64,000 bases of DNA from Hyalella azteca. Lineage: Eukaryota > Arthropoda > Malacostraca > Amphipoda > Hyalellidae. The stretch is taken from contig NW_025947564.1 in the NCBI RefSeq assembly GCF_000764305.2, forward strand, positions 186,001 to 250,000. The letters are read 5' to 3'. Position 1 is the first letter of the stretch, and every line of letters begins with the position of its first letter. Positions 44,290 through 55,318 of this stretch are shown piece after piece. The position numbers were made by a program, and so were the translations under genes. Below the pieces are notes generated by a model. That model did no database searches and was not told where the DNA came from. It saw only the letters and a list, made by a program, of their open reading frames with translations.

Positions 44290-45228
44290 TCTGACCAGCT
44301 CGTTGGGGGACAACGTATCAATGGCCGTTTCAGCTATTGAAGTATCGGTAAGCTTATATTACAGACTTGAGTTTCCGCTAACTGTTGTTAGTGTACTAAA
44401 TTCATGCAAGTAATACCAGTATGTGAGGAAAATACTACTATTTCTTAATACACGAACAAAAAGGAGCATTGCCGCAATTCCTCGTTCTAGTACTTTAATG
44501 CAAACTGAATAAAATCATTCCATACATAAATACGTTTTCTTTCTGTACGGATAGCCCTTTTCAAACAATAGGTAATCAATTTTATCTTAAATAATAGTGT
44601 ATTTTTCAACTTTCATGAATAATAGCGTCTGTTTTCTGGTAATTATCTGAGATTTCAAGTAAAAAGAATTTTAAACATTTTGTTAAAGTTTAAAAACAAA
44701 TGAAAGAATTTAAATTCAAAAGTAATGAAAACACATGCTCGCATGATAATTGGATGGACGTAGACTATATAGGCATGGGGACAAACAAGAAGAATGCTTG
44801 CGCTCTGCACATCCAGGATATATATATTATACTCTCGTAAAAATAAAGGTGGTTGAAAAAACTTTAAGCAGAGCAATTGTAAAAGCACCGAGCCTCCACT
44901 CACACCGCTAATGCTAAGTTGTACCACCTGACATTACTGAATTGAATGTATGAAATAAAAAGGAAAAAAATATTTATTCACAAATTTTGATAGTAAATAA
45001 TCATCATTTTTGTTTTAATGAACGAAGTAGAAATTTTTCCACAATAGTATACGACGAGGCCCACAAATGATGAGCTGGTGAGATATCAATGCGAGTCCAA
45101 TAATTTATTTCTGGGTCAAAACAGGAGAAATCGAAGGAATTTAATTATATGCGAGCAGAACATCAGTTCATTGGCAGCACAAGCGAGGGATGTAGTCGCA
45201 GTCGCAAGTACGACGCAAGCTTAAAAAA
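44290..45228. other. No recognisable gene
   Basis: AT-rich unique sequence. Confidence 0.5.
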
Positions 45229-45230
45229 TA

Positions 45231-45409
45231 TAACTCAGTACTCACTGCAGTGAGTGACAGAGAGCGCATTTTCCCGTCGACGAAAACGTGAAGTCACGTA
45301 CGGACGGACGGACAGACAGACGGACGGACAGACAGACGGACAGACAGACAGACGGACATGGCGAGCACAATAGTGCATTTTTTCCATAAATGAGAAAATG
45401 CGCTGAAAA
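45231..45409 (+). mobile_element. CGGA-core TIR element, copy 3
   Basis: Left CTCAGTACTCACTGCAGTGA, AGCGCATTTTCCCGTCGACG, the longest CGGA/CAGA core of the five copies, right GAGAAAATGCGCTGAAAA. Directly followed by copy 4. Confidence 0.9.
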
Positions 45410-45565
45410 TATAACTCAGTACTCACTGCAGTGAGTGACAGAGAACGCATTTTCTCGTCGACGAAAACTTGAGGTCACGGACGGACGGACGGACAGACGG
45501 CCAGACAGACGGACATGGCGAGCACAATAGAGCATTTTTTCCATAAATGAGAAAATGCGCTAAAA
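45410..45565 (+). mobile_element. CGGA-core TIR element, copy 4
   Basis: Head-to-tail with copy 3, sharing the ATAACTCAGTACTCACTGCA start; shorter CGGA core. Confidence 0.9.
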
Positions 45566-46430
45566 CGTAATTGTTTTCGCTTCCATGAACGTAACTATAG
45601 TTTCTACAGACGAGGTGTTGAGGAACGTTCAGCTGTATATGTTTACGAACGTTACGTTTTGTGCATACAACATTAAAATGTTTCTATAAAACATATGAAA
45701 CATTCTAACGTTGAAATATAACGGTATAACATTCATAGTCTTTTGATTTTTTATAACGTTGCTTACGTCATGAATAGCAGCAAATAGTTTTTTGCGAATT
45801 CTTATTATTCTTCAAGTTTGTGCTAGTAATTGCTTTATAACAATCTCCCATCAATCCTTCAAACATTAAGTTTAGGTCAATTAAATTAACAGTTTCAATA
45901 GCGGATAAATACTTTTTTTAAATCACCAATTTTACCAATTTTTATTACCAATTTTAATTTCTATTTCGATAAATAAGCTAATAATGTAACTCTGGAAACT
46001 AAATACAACTTTCTTGCGAATTTAGAGAAAAATTTCCAATGTTAACCTAATGTTGAATTAAATAGCAATCGTCTATATTTCGACTACATATCTACTAGCA
46101 CGCAAAATGATATATGATTTTGGTTCCGATTTAGAATCACAAGCAATAAATGTCACTGTACATGCTTTTCATAATTAATATTGATAAAATTAGAAAACCC
46201 CAAGCTCTATGAAAATAATCGAGAGAATGAATGAAACAATTGGACAACGGAACGAGCGCCATGTTGTTGCAAGAACCAAGTGCTCCGTGAATAGAGTGTG
46301 TTTTTCAAATCAAGAGTGCCAGGTGAGTGAGAAAGTGAGTCACCATGACTCATGGATCGATGCCGAGGCACTGTGCACATGTGCGCCATATACCGGCGTC
46401 CATCTCTTACACGTTGGCGCTCAAATACCA

Positions 46431-46577
46431 GGGCCTATACTTTAAAAAAAAAGTTAAGAGATCGTAAGTTCATCAGCCAATCATTGACGGCCTTTCAAGC
46501 AAAATCCATCAATCCTAGACAAGAAAATAGAGCGTAAGTACTTACGTTCACTTAGCGAGTTTTGAAAGTATGGCCCC
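46431..46577 (-). mobile_element. MITE family A, copy 9
   Basis: GGGCCTATACTTTAAAAAAA ... GAGTTTTGAAAGTATGGCCCC. Full length. Confidence 0.92.
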
Positions 46578-46701
46578 AGCTCACTAAAAACCCGACGCAT
46601 GCAAACAGCAGACAAAACAACTCAGCCTTAAATCATATGTATTATTTAACAAAAAATTGTAGGACTCCGTCGTGTCTAACCCAAAAAAGAGAGGAAAAAA
46701 T

Positions 46702-46842
46702 TATAACTCAGTACTCACTGCAGTGAGTAAAAGAGAGCGCATTTTCTCGCGGACAGACGGACGGAAAGACAGACGGACGGACAGACGGACATGACGAGCA
46801 CAATATCGCCTTTTTTCCATAAATGAGGAAATGCGCTAAAAA
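46702..46842 (+). mobile_element. CGGA-core TIR element, copy 5
   Basis: TATAACTCAGTACTCACTGC ... AGCGCATTTTCTCGCGGACA; the segment between AGCGCATTTTCTCG and the CGGA core is deleted. Ends GAGGAAATGCGCTAAAAA. Confidence 0.87.
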
Positions 46843-47379
46843 TCACTGTGTGTGATGTCAGCCATAATTTAAACGCATTAATTTTTAAGCGTTTTAAATA
46901 GAACATTCTTGTGCCATATGGTTCGTGCACGACTTTTCGCGTTCAGTGAAGTTGTAAGAACTGTTGAAATTTTTACGATTGTTGGATGTTTAGAACAAAA
47001 TTCAAAATTGTTACGATTGCAGATCTCTCGAAGTATCTATGGTTCGATTCCGAATCTCTTAAGCAACTACAGCTACATATGGAGATAATAAACGAGATTA
47101 AATATATAACTAGATAATCTGCTTAAATCTTCAAAAGAAGTTTGAACTTTCGCGTGAAACTGGAGTGGAAGCCGCTGACCTTAAAACTGGAATATTTTTA
47201 TTAGCAAATTTTCAGAATCTATAGATGGGATTAAATTCTAAATACTTATCTCAGTAACACCGACAGACTGTTATTGGTAATCAGACATGTTTAGTTACCG
47301 TTTGTAACGGAGAGAGTAAGCAGTCTCGCGCATGCGTGACTGAGACCGCACCTCTCAGCTGACACAGCTGAGACCGCAC

Positions 47380-47452
47380 CTGCAAGGGCAGATGACGACA
47401 GCTCAGCCGCTGCCTGTTCCATGGCCCGCATGCCAGTGACACATCCCAGCAT
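47380..47452 (-). CDS. Candidate coding exon, unknown protein
   Basis: The minus strand reads MLGCVTGMRAMEQAAAELSS then SALA(G) and meets a good donor CTTGCAG|GTGCGG (GT at 47379-47378), ending in phase 1. The 5' limit is unclear; the Met may be the start, since no strong acceptor is seen upstream within the open frame. GC-rich within AT-rich DNA. GGTGCGGTCTCAG is repeated 28 bases further on, again a duplicated donor region. It could be a 5' exon of the minus-strand gene to the left, but no sequence feature proves it. Confidence 0.33.
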
Positions 47453-48029
47453 CAACACGGAAATTAACGTCTCATATATGAATAAATATATACAATTCCA
47501 CGTATAGGCCTGAGATTTTCTGGAGTTGGAATTATGGATTACATTTCCCGGAGGCAAATACATTTTTTTGGTCAGCTTCTTCAATTAATACATTAAACCC
47601 TCGAGTTAATAATATAATGCAGAATTAAATAGTTGTTTTACATTTTTTACTAGTAGTATTGCTTCGAGTAAACTAATATATCAGCGATGTAGCTGGGGCA
47701 AGCATTTTGCCGTTGTATTGTTGCAATACAGACGACATTTTCTTGCTGTACAAGAAATGAAACTTTGGTACAGTGAAAAAGTTAGCGCACCTTATAGTGA
47801 AACACGGATTAGTAAATTATGATAGGATATTTAGTACGCACCTCAAGCTTACTCGAGCTTGCTTCTTAAATTTCTAATGAAATTTGAATGTTACTAATTT
47901 GAAGTTAGGTTGTGTCAGATGGTAGACACCATAGGCATATATCTTTGTTGAGAAGTGAACCGCTGGAAACGTATCAACATGACCAGTTTGTTCTCTGAGA
48001 TCATTGGTACACACCTTCGTTATCTTGAC

Positions 48030-48258
48030 TGAGGTCTCTATACACCTCGAGTCCCCGACCGGCGACCAGCCCACCCCTCAATTTTTAGAAGTAACTTTCC
48101 CTGATTCATCCCTAAATATTGTACCTGCCGTGATAGTTTGTGTGTGTGGTCTCTATACACCCCGAGTCCCCGACCGGCGACCAGTCCACCCATCAATTTT
48201 TAGAAGTGACTCTCCCTGATTCATCCCTAAATATTGTACCTGCCGTGATAGTTTGTGC
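48030..48258 (+). repeat. ~116 bp tandem duplication
   Basis: GGTCTCTATACACCYCGAGT + CCCCGACCGGCGACCAGYCC ... CCTGCCGTGATAGTTTGTG occurs at 48032 and 48148. Confidence 0.92.
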
Positions 48259-48394
48259 CATGCACAAGAACATCTGCAGGCACGGCAGAGTGAATGATTC
48301 ACCCCAGCGCACGGCGACATAAGACGGGCGGGTCTGCAGAACTAGACGACGGTTCAAGAAACTCCGAACAGGAGCTACGCGGAATCCAACTCGC

Positions 48395-48535
48395 GTACTG
48401 TGCCTGACTACGAGAGCCTAGGCCGTATTATCCCGAATAAGGGTTTATTTCTCAATGTTGCAATTGTGCCTGACTACGAGAGCCTGAGCCGTATTATCCC
48501 GTGTAAGGGCTTATTTCTCAATGTTGTAATCATTT
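48395..48535 (+). repeat. ~66 bp tandem duplication
   Basis: TGTGCCTGACTACGAGAGCC + CGTATTATCCCG + TTATTTCTCAATGTTG occurs twice, at about 48399 and 48465. Confidence 0.92.
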
Positions 48536-48932
48536 TGCCAACGAAATTTGTTCTCGGTTTAGTTGACGAAAATGGAGAAAATTGTACCAAACTACTGCAG
48601 CGATTCACCCTTTAGAAAATTATCATAGTATTTAACAAAATCTTTGTGTTTAGTAAAGGCTGGCTAATGAGCTTTCCTCTCATGATCTCAGATTTGAGTT
48701 TAGGTAATTAAAAGGCACTTCAAATATACATAGTTCAGCTAATAAATCGATTTTACATACTTCATGTTTATGTCAGTTTGGAGGTAACAGTCGACAGCTT
48801 TTGGGAAATAAGCGTCACGACTTCCTGCCATGCTGCTCGACACTGCATGACTTTCTCTCTGCAACACGCCCGCCCAGAGCACGTCTACATTCGTGAAGTT
48901 AACATAACGTGGTCCGTATATTGTAGTCTGGA

Positions 48933-49188
48933 CCATGGTTGAACTAGTATAAGGGTGACCCATCAGAAGCCCATTTTTGCGTATGTAGTTCCTTGTTCGC
49001 CAGTGACGTCACTGATCTCAGTGACGTCACGGGCATTAACCAATCATCGAAATGCGATCAAACCAGTCAACCAGTCCGTCATGGGAATGACGGGTTGGTT
49101 TACATTTCTCGATCTACGTGACGTAACAAGAAAGATGAACTGAAAGAGGGAACATGTCGTGGGTCAACCTTATATAGCTCAACCATGG
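48933..49188 (+). mobile_element. 256 bp TIR element, copy 1
   Basis: Ends CCATGGTTGAACTAGTATAA ... TTATATAGCTCAACCATGG, with a perfect 6 bp target duplication TCTGGA at 48927-48932 and 49189-49194. The interior has GTGACGTCACTGA + TCTCAGTGACGTCAC, an imperfect CRE palindrome. Non-autonomous; superfamily not assigned. Confidence 0.93.
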
Positions 49189-49194
49189 TCTGGA

Positions 49195-51163
49195 CCACTT
49201 ACTCGCAACCATTTGCGAATAGTGTCATTGTCAGTTTGGGCTCCAATATTTATGAATTTATGTAACGAATAATATTTTCGAAATTCGTGATTGTAACAAA
49301 ATTAAATGATTAAATTAAACCGTCAATCTTTCCAAGACACTTTTTGCTTTTCATAAGTTGCTTAGAGTCGTTTTTTGTCAACATTTTCGGGAACGTTTCT
49401 AAGCAACTTCTTTCGTGATACGAAACTTGAACGACAACGAATATTAGCGCAAGTGTGCGTTAATAACTTTAATACGTACGTACGTTAATAACTTTATTAA
49501 TAATAACTTTTATTTAACAAAAAAATTCCTTCACTGCTAGAACAAAGCAAGACCACATTCCCGCACGAGCTGCTTGTGGAAGCAGACTAATTTCGAAACG
49601 ACTAACTTAGCAGCAACTACTTTCAAAAGACAACAACACATGCAAACATAGCCACCGTAAGTGTTGTGGTCGAAAGAAAGCGAATCTAATTCGATAGCGA
49701 CAACGCTATAAGCGCGATGGAAAAGCTAACATCACTCGTCTCATCCAAGTGACGCCTCAGCACGCACGACGACAACGCTGCGCGCGCATTCACACCGACT
49801 ATAAGTAACGGCTAACTCTGCTCATCGTATACTTAAGAGAGGCTTTTACCACCGGTACGGAACGAGAGGCACTTTCATCAGCGAACACAGTAGCTTTACA
49901 TTCGATGTGATAATTGCAACACATTCAAAACACAAGGTTGTTCAAAGAGAATAATTGTGGAGACTGAAAGGGTCGTAGGCAAACAAAAACATTGTTACAA
50001 TTTATTTTCTTCCAGCGATTTCACATCCTGTGTGAAGCATGACTATGATTTTTTCTTGGCTAAGCCAAATGCATTCTATTGCATGTCACGTCTTTGGGAA
50101 ATTCAAACGAGAAAAATTTTTCTCCCAGCAAACAAGGAGTAAAAGTCTTTTACATCGATCAGACATCACTACACAGTCAAATATTCATCGGCCAAGTGCC
50201 CTAGAGATTAACAAACTTACTTAGAAAAATCAGAACAAAATTTTTATTTATTTTTCTAGTTCTGATGATGGATGAATTTTGAAATATTAGGGTTGAAAAT
50301 ATAAAAAAAAGTATTCACTTTTGTTCGCGTAATAAGTAATTGGGAACAGACTTCCAAGCATCGATCACCAGCTCTTTATCAGTATTACCTACAACTCTTG
50401 TTATAAGGCAAGTATCGTAGAAGGAGAGCAGGCAGCAATTTATCGTAGTCTTTTCTAACAATGTAGGCAAAGAAGGCATGAAGGAGCTCGGGAATAATGT
50501 CTTCGGCAAAGTTCATTGTTCTTCAAGCATTTCATGCAGACGCTCAGCTGACAATGGAGGGAAACCTTCCATGCAGAAGTAAAGCCCATGAAAGAAAAAC
50601 GTTCGTTTACCATTGAATAGAATAACTATTTTTTCATTGCACAAACTAAGAATTCAAGATAAAAAGTGAATAACATATTCAGTCATATAAACAGATTACA
50701 CTTTAGCCATGTGATTCTAATGCAAACACGGAAAATAAGAGGCTACAAGATTCAATGATCCAAGTAAACGCATTGCTCACACACTTGTCCTTGGTTTACA
50801 ACTAAAAAAAAAAGAGAAATGCACCATTTATAATTTTCTCATTATAAAACACAACATTGAAGAGTTTCGAATACCATATCATATGAATCATATCACCTCA
50901 ATCGAGGAACGATCTGCGCCGAACAATGTCTTGAGTCTATTTTATTGTGAAATTTTTTAGATTACCTTCCAAGCATCTGATGCCTTAAACGCGATATCAA
51001 TTTTTGTATGGTTATAAATATTTAGCAACGCTCCCAAACTTGCGGCCTTCATCCTCATCAAGTTGCTGACAATTCATTTATTAAAGACATAAATAGAATT
51101 TGTTATTCCCGCTTTATTTAAATATTTAGAATAAATTCAACCATGGGAGACGGCCAAGTTTTC
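49195..51163. other. No confident gene; one broken protein-like stretch
   Basis: The minus strand at about 50380-50515 reads MNFAEDIIPELLHAFFAYIV then RKDYDKLLPALLLRYLP, and a neighbouring frame continues TDKELVIDAWKSVPNYLL, as in a frameshifted or spliced protein. Family unknown. The rest is AT-rich unique sequence. Confidence 0.3.
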
Positions 51164-51171
51164 TTTTAGAC

Positions 51172-52203
51172 CAGTGGTTCCCAAACTTTTTCAGGCTGGC
51201 GCCCCCTTTGGCTCCCTAGTGAATTTCTAGCGCCCCCCACAGACATGCGCCTCTTTCTTGAAATTTAGGACGCTGCAATTTAAAAGAGAAAGGTTAAACA
51301 CAAATGTGTATTTCACAAATAGAACCCCATTTAGTGAACCAATATGTTTTTCAGCTGTTTCAACAGTTTCAGCACTAGAAACCTAGGACGTCTCGGGCGA
51401 ATTTACGGCCGGACGCGTGGCCGGTCTCTCGACCAATCTCCAAATTCAATTATCAAGTAGTATCTCCAAAACTAATGAACGCAGCTCTATGAAACTTGGA
51501 ACATGTATTCATGAGAACCTAATGGTGTTATTTAGCTTGTAATTTTTTTAAATGTCACTTTCATTCGTGAGTTACGCGTATATTGCGAAACAGGCCGAAA
51601 TTCCCAGTGATCAAAGAATTTCTTCCAAACTATTGAACAGATTTGAACGAAATTTTGAATATACATTCCTAACTACAAAACGGTGATTTTTTAGCTTATA
51701 ATTTTTTGTAGATTTTACCTTTGTTTGCAATTTTTTTCCATTTCACCGTCATTCTTGATTTCACACTTCCCTATATTCGGCCCGTATCGCCGGGTAATTT
51801 GTCACTTTTAAATTCGAAGCGATCAAAAAATTTCTTCCAAACTACAAAACAAATTTCAATTAAACTTTGAATATAAATACCTAACCTCTCAACAGTGATG
51901 TTTCGCTTGTGACAATTTTTTTATTTTGCTTTCGTTCGCGAGTAATACAGATATTGGAGGAGCGACCGGCTTTTCTACCGGTCGGTTTAACCAAGAGATC
52001 ACGAATGAAGGCGAAAAAACTCGCGAACTAAGGCGCAATCGAAAAAAATTTCACGAGCTAAACGAGTTAGGAAGAAATTACTTGATCACTGTGAATTTGA
52101 GAAACCCCCTATCGCCCCCCAACCGCCCTCTTCTTCCCTACCGCCCCCCAAAATCTTTTCATCGCCCCTAGGGGGGCGATATCGCCCACTTTGGGAACCA
52201 CTG
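51172..52203 (+). mobile_element. Complete non-autonomous hAT-like element (1,032 bp)
   Basis: Terminal inverted repeats CAGTGGTTCCCAAA / TTTGGGAACCACTG, with a perfect 8 bp target duplication TTTTAGAC at 51164-51171 and 52204-52211, both hallmarks of hAT transposons. The interior has no transposase. It holds three diverged copies of a ~190 bp unit (starting about 51466, 51618 and 51828: TTCCAAACTAYNNAACANAT ... GTGATGTTTYGCTTGT...). An open frame at 51926-52171 is probably chance. Confidence 0.95.
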
Positions 52204-52211
52204 TTTTAGAC

Positions 52212-52600
52212 CATAAAGAACTAAATGAGAGTTACGTGAACCGATCTACAGAAGTTAGTTTTACTTGAGCTCCATTCACAATTTCGACTAAGAAATACGC
52301 ATTAACTACGATCATAGTTTCAAATCAGCATTGCACGTCATCGTTACAGACTATATTAACTGATGAAACTTAACAAGATTATTATGTCGTTCTAACGGGA
52401 GCGCATTTTAAAGATCCTAACCCTATTGCATTGTTGAGGCTACGACTCAAACAACGCAGTAATTCCAGTGAGTTAACTTACACTTACGTGAGTGCGGTAA
52501 GAGGTTACAGTTGCCTTTGCATGGGGCAATGACTAAATCAATGGTAATGCTAGCGTTTAATCAAGGAATAAGTTAGGTTAGAAGAGCACGTGTGAGACAC
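52212..52600. other. No recognisable gene
   Basis: AT-rich unique sequence. Confidence 0.5.
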
Positions 52601-52604
52601 TGAC

Positions 52605-52663
52605 CTGCGTGGGAGCTGTCGTGTTGCCGCGCATCCACGCATCCAGGCTGCGCCGCTTCTTGA
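52605..52663 (-). CDS. Candidate 59-base coding exon (KKRRSLDAWMRG)
   Basis: The acceptor GCGTATCACGCAG (AG at 52665-52664) and donor CCCACGCAG|GTCAGTGTC (GT at 52604-52603) frame (x)KKRRSLDAWMRGNTTAPTQ. The first two bases complete a codon and the end is phase 0. RRS resembles a basophilic-kinase phosphosite (inference). GC-rich within AT-rich DNA. It lies on the same strand as the RIPOR-like gene and could be one of its distal N-terminal exons, but no family match supports that. Confidence 0.42.
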
Positions 52664-53689
52664 CTGCGTGATACGCTGAGCGTCACGCTCCCGTTCGCCG
52701 GCACTCGCTCACTTATGATCTAATCCCTTATTGCGGTAAACTAAACTGTAACAGAGCACCGTCAAGAACATATATACCTACTAGAATGCCTCAACATATC
52801 GCATTATTAACGGACTTTTACGTTCCAACTTCACTTAACAAACGCTTGGAAATTTAACAGGGAAATCTGAATCAGGAAAATTAAGTATTCATATTTTAAA
52901 GGTATAATACTGTTTTAATCCTTAGCTCATGTCAAATGGCAAGCATAAAGTGGACAGAGAGTATTAAGAAGTCTCAAGAGGCTACAAGCGTTCCTTTATT
53001 CCCAAATTTCAAATGAATCTATACAGATTAAAGATATCATATTCCATCAACCAAGCCGCCTCGTGAAAAAATATCTTTTCTATCCTACAAACAGAGAAAA
53101 CTTAACTCAGAATGAATTGGTGGTTCACTGCAAATTTCATGCCTATTATTTCTAACGTTAATGATCTATGAGATTTTGGCGTACCTAGATTCATATACAA
53201 CTATGTATAGCAGGTTAATCCCGTCATTTAGATTTCTTCTTTCCATATTAAGTTAATAATTTTGGAACTAAATTACGCTGATTAAAGATGAACCCGCTGC
53301 AGACGAAATTTATATCGGAACTCCCATTGAACTCCTCTTTAGAAATTTGAAATAAACGTACATTTTTTATTTTTGCATAAAATGCACATTCACCTAAGTA
53401 TAATTAAAATTTCAGTATACTAATCTAACTTAGTAGGCTTACCCCTTTTATTTTCAATGAACACGACTCTACAATTAAAACTTACATTTTCCTCTCACTT
53501 AATATCTCAGGAAAATAAGTATCGTGGAATTGCACCAGAACAACCCTTATATATTTACTGAGCTAGGTTTCAAAGATAAATGATCTTGGCGTTTAGAAAA
53601 CACCGGTAGGTAACTAGCAACCTGCCATCCTGAATACATCTTCCCGAATCACGTATGCAGTTCATAATTTCAAAACATTACAATATACA

Positions 53690-53830
53690 ATTCATTAATA
53701 ATTTGAAAACATTACATTATCTAAAACATTACCCGAACAACATTATCTAAATATCTAACATTATCTAAAAAAATCTAACAAAATCTAAAAATCTATTAAA
53801 TATCTAACATTATCTAAAAACATTACCCGT
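53690..53830. repeat. AACATTATCTAAAA short-unit repeat
   Basis: Irregular copies of ACATTATCTAAAA and ACATTACCCG. Confidence 0.7.
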
Positions 53831-54842
53831 TCCAAAACTTTGCATGGAAATCAGCTCTCAGTTTTAAATTCAACGAAACTTCATTTTTCATTATTTAATT
53901 AGATATAACGCATCAAATTATAGATTATGCTTAAATTTTGCGATTAATCATTCCCAGTTTTCTGTCATTAAATGTCTTTACTATTCTCCAACTACGAATT
54001 AAATTTCAGGTTGAAATATACCGACACGATAGGGGGCCTAGACGTAGGTATCATGGAATGATGTAAACAAATAGGCAAACAAATATAGATTAGGTAGATG
54101 TAGGCAAACAAATATAGATTAGGTAGATTCAGTAGCTAAGAGCACTAGCAACACAAATATGTAAATTTGCTAAAGATTTTCGTCGATTTATAAGAATTTA
54201 AAACGTCAACTCTGCCATCAACAACTGACCCACTGCCACTGATATTAAAAGTACATTTATAAGTGAAATACATGAATTAGATTTTTGGCCAGTAGAGAAT
54301 AAGTTGATAATTAGGTGGAATTTTAGAATGTGCAGCGAAAGCTAAAATGGATAAATGGCTGATGCTTTAACATATACAATATAATTGTATTTATTTTATT
54401 TTTATTCAGAAGTTATTTTTAACCTAAATAAAAGTTTCAAACACATTGATTCAAGATATGGACACTATACATTGTTTGAGCTATATGATTACATGCGAGT
54501 TGTTGCACTTGGTGACTTAACTGACTTGCACAATATTGAAATGAGATGGTAAACCGTGAAAAACTACTCAAGTACTACCGGTAGTACACCTACTCCTAGA
54601 TTTTGTGATTAAAGTGAAACAAAATTAAAATGCCGCTTTTCTCTGCAAACACTTGAATCACATTATAATATCAACGTCTTCTAGGTGAGTCAAGGTTGCG
54701 TTTGCTTTGCACGTCACCAGTTAACACAACCAACGTCAACACCAGGCTAGAGCGTTAGCAACGCGCATGACACCTCGACGCCGGATCATCAAGCACTGAG
54801 CACTGAGCCAGACAGCCAGTTACCAGTAGCTCCAGCACTCAC

Positions 54843-54960
54843 CGACACCGAGAGCCGAGACCGGTCAGCTGAGTCCGGACTCAGCTCCCTGCTTTGAGTC
54901 TTGTCAGTCTCGAAGTGCCGATGGCGATGACCAGTCAGAAAACGGTTAGAATTTGATACA
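54843..54960 (-). other. Candidate non-coding first exon
   Basis: A GC-richer minus-strand stretch ends at a near-perfect donor TGTCG|GTGAGTGCT (GT at 54842-54841). It has no convincing start codon context or upstream acceptor, so a 5' UTR exon is the simplest reading. The 5' limit shown is arbitrary. No TATA box is clear. Confidence 0.25.
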
Positions 54961-55318
54961 GTTTTTTGCAGCAAGTTACAGCGGTAAACCGAATGCCATG
55001 CAGAGTTTTGCTGCACTCCAAATCTTTACACCTAACGTCAAATTATCAGAAATGCAGAATTCCTTCACCCTTAAATCAACTACCGTAATCTATATCTATA
55101 TGTACAAAATTCACGAAATGAAAAAGCGCGCCAACTTTTACCTATGTACTTCCGTTCATTTGTTTTCCCGCAATAAGCATGACCGACGATTGCGTGTGAA
55201 GTCTACAGTGCATTTTCAACACATACAACTAATTACGGAGTTACTAATAATTTCTGTGGGGTTATTGCCTACTTGCACAACTGTCCACGAAGAGGAATAT
55301 GAATTAATCGTGAGATAG

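Noticed and set aside
46201..46330. Plus-strand donor GCCAG|GTGAGTGAG after an open stretch
   Set aside because: Good donor, but no acceptor, promoter or downstream exon; a single site is not enough.
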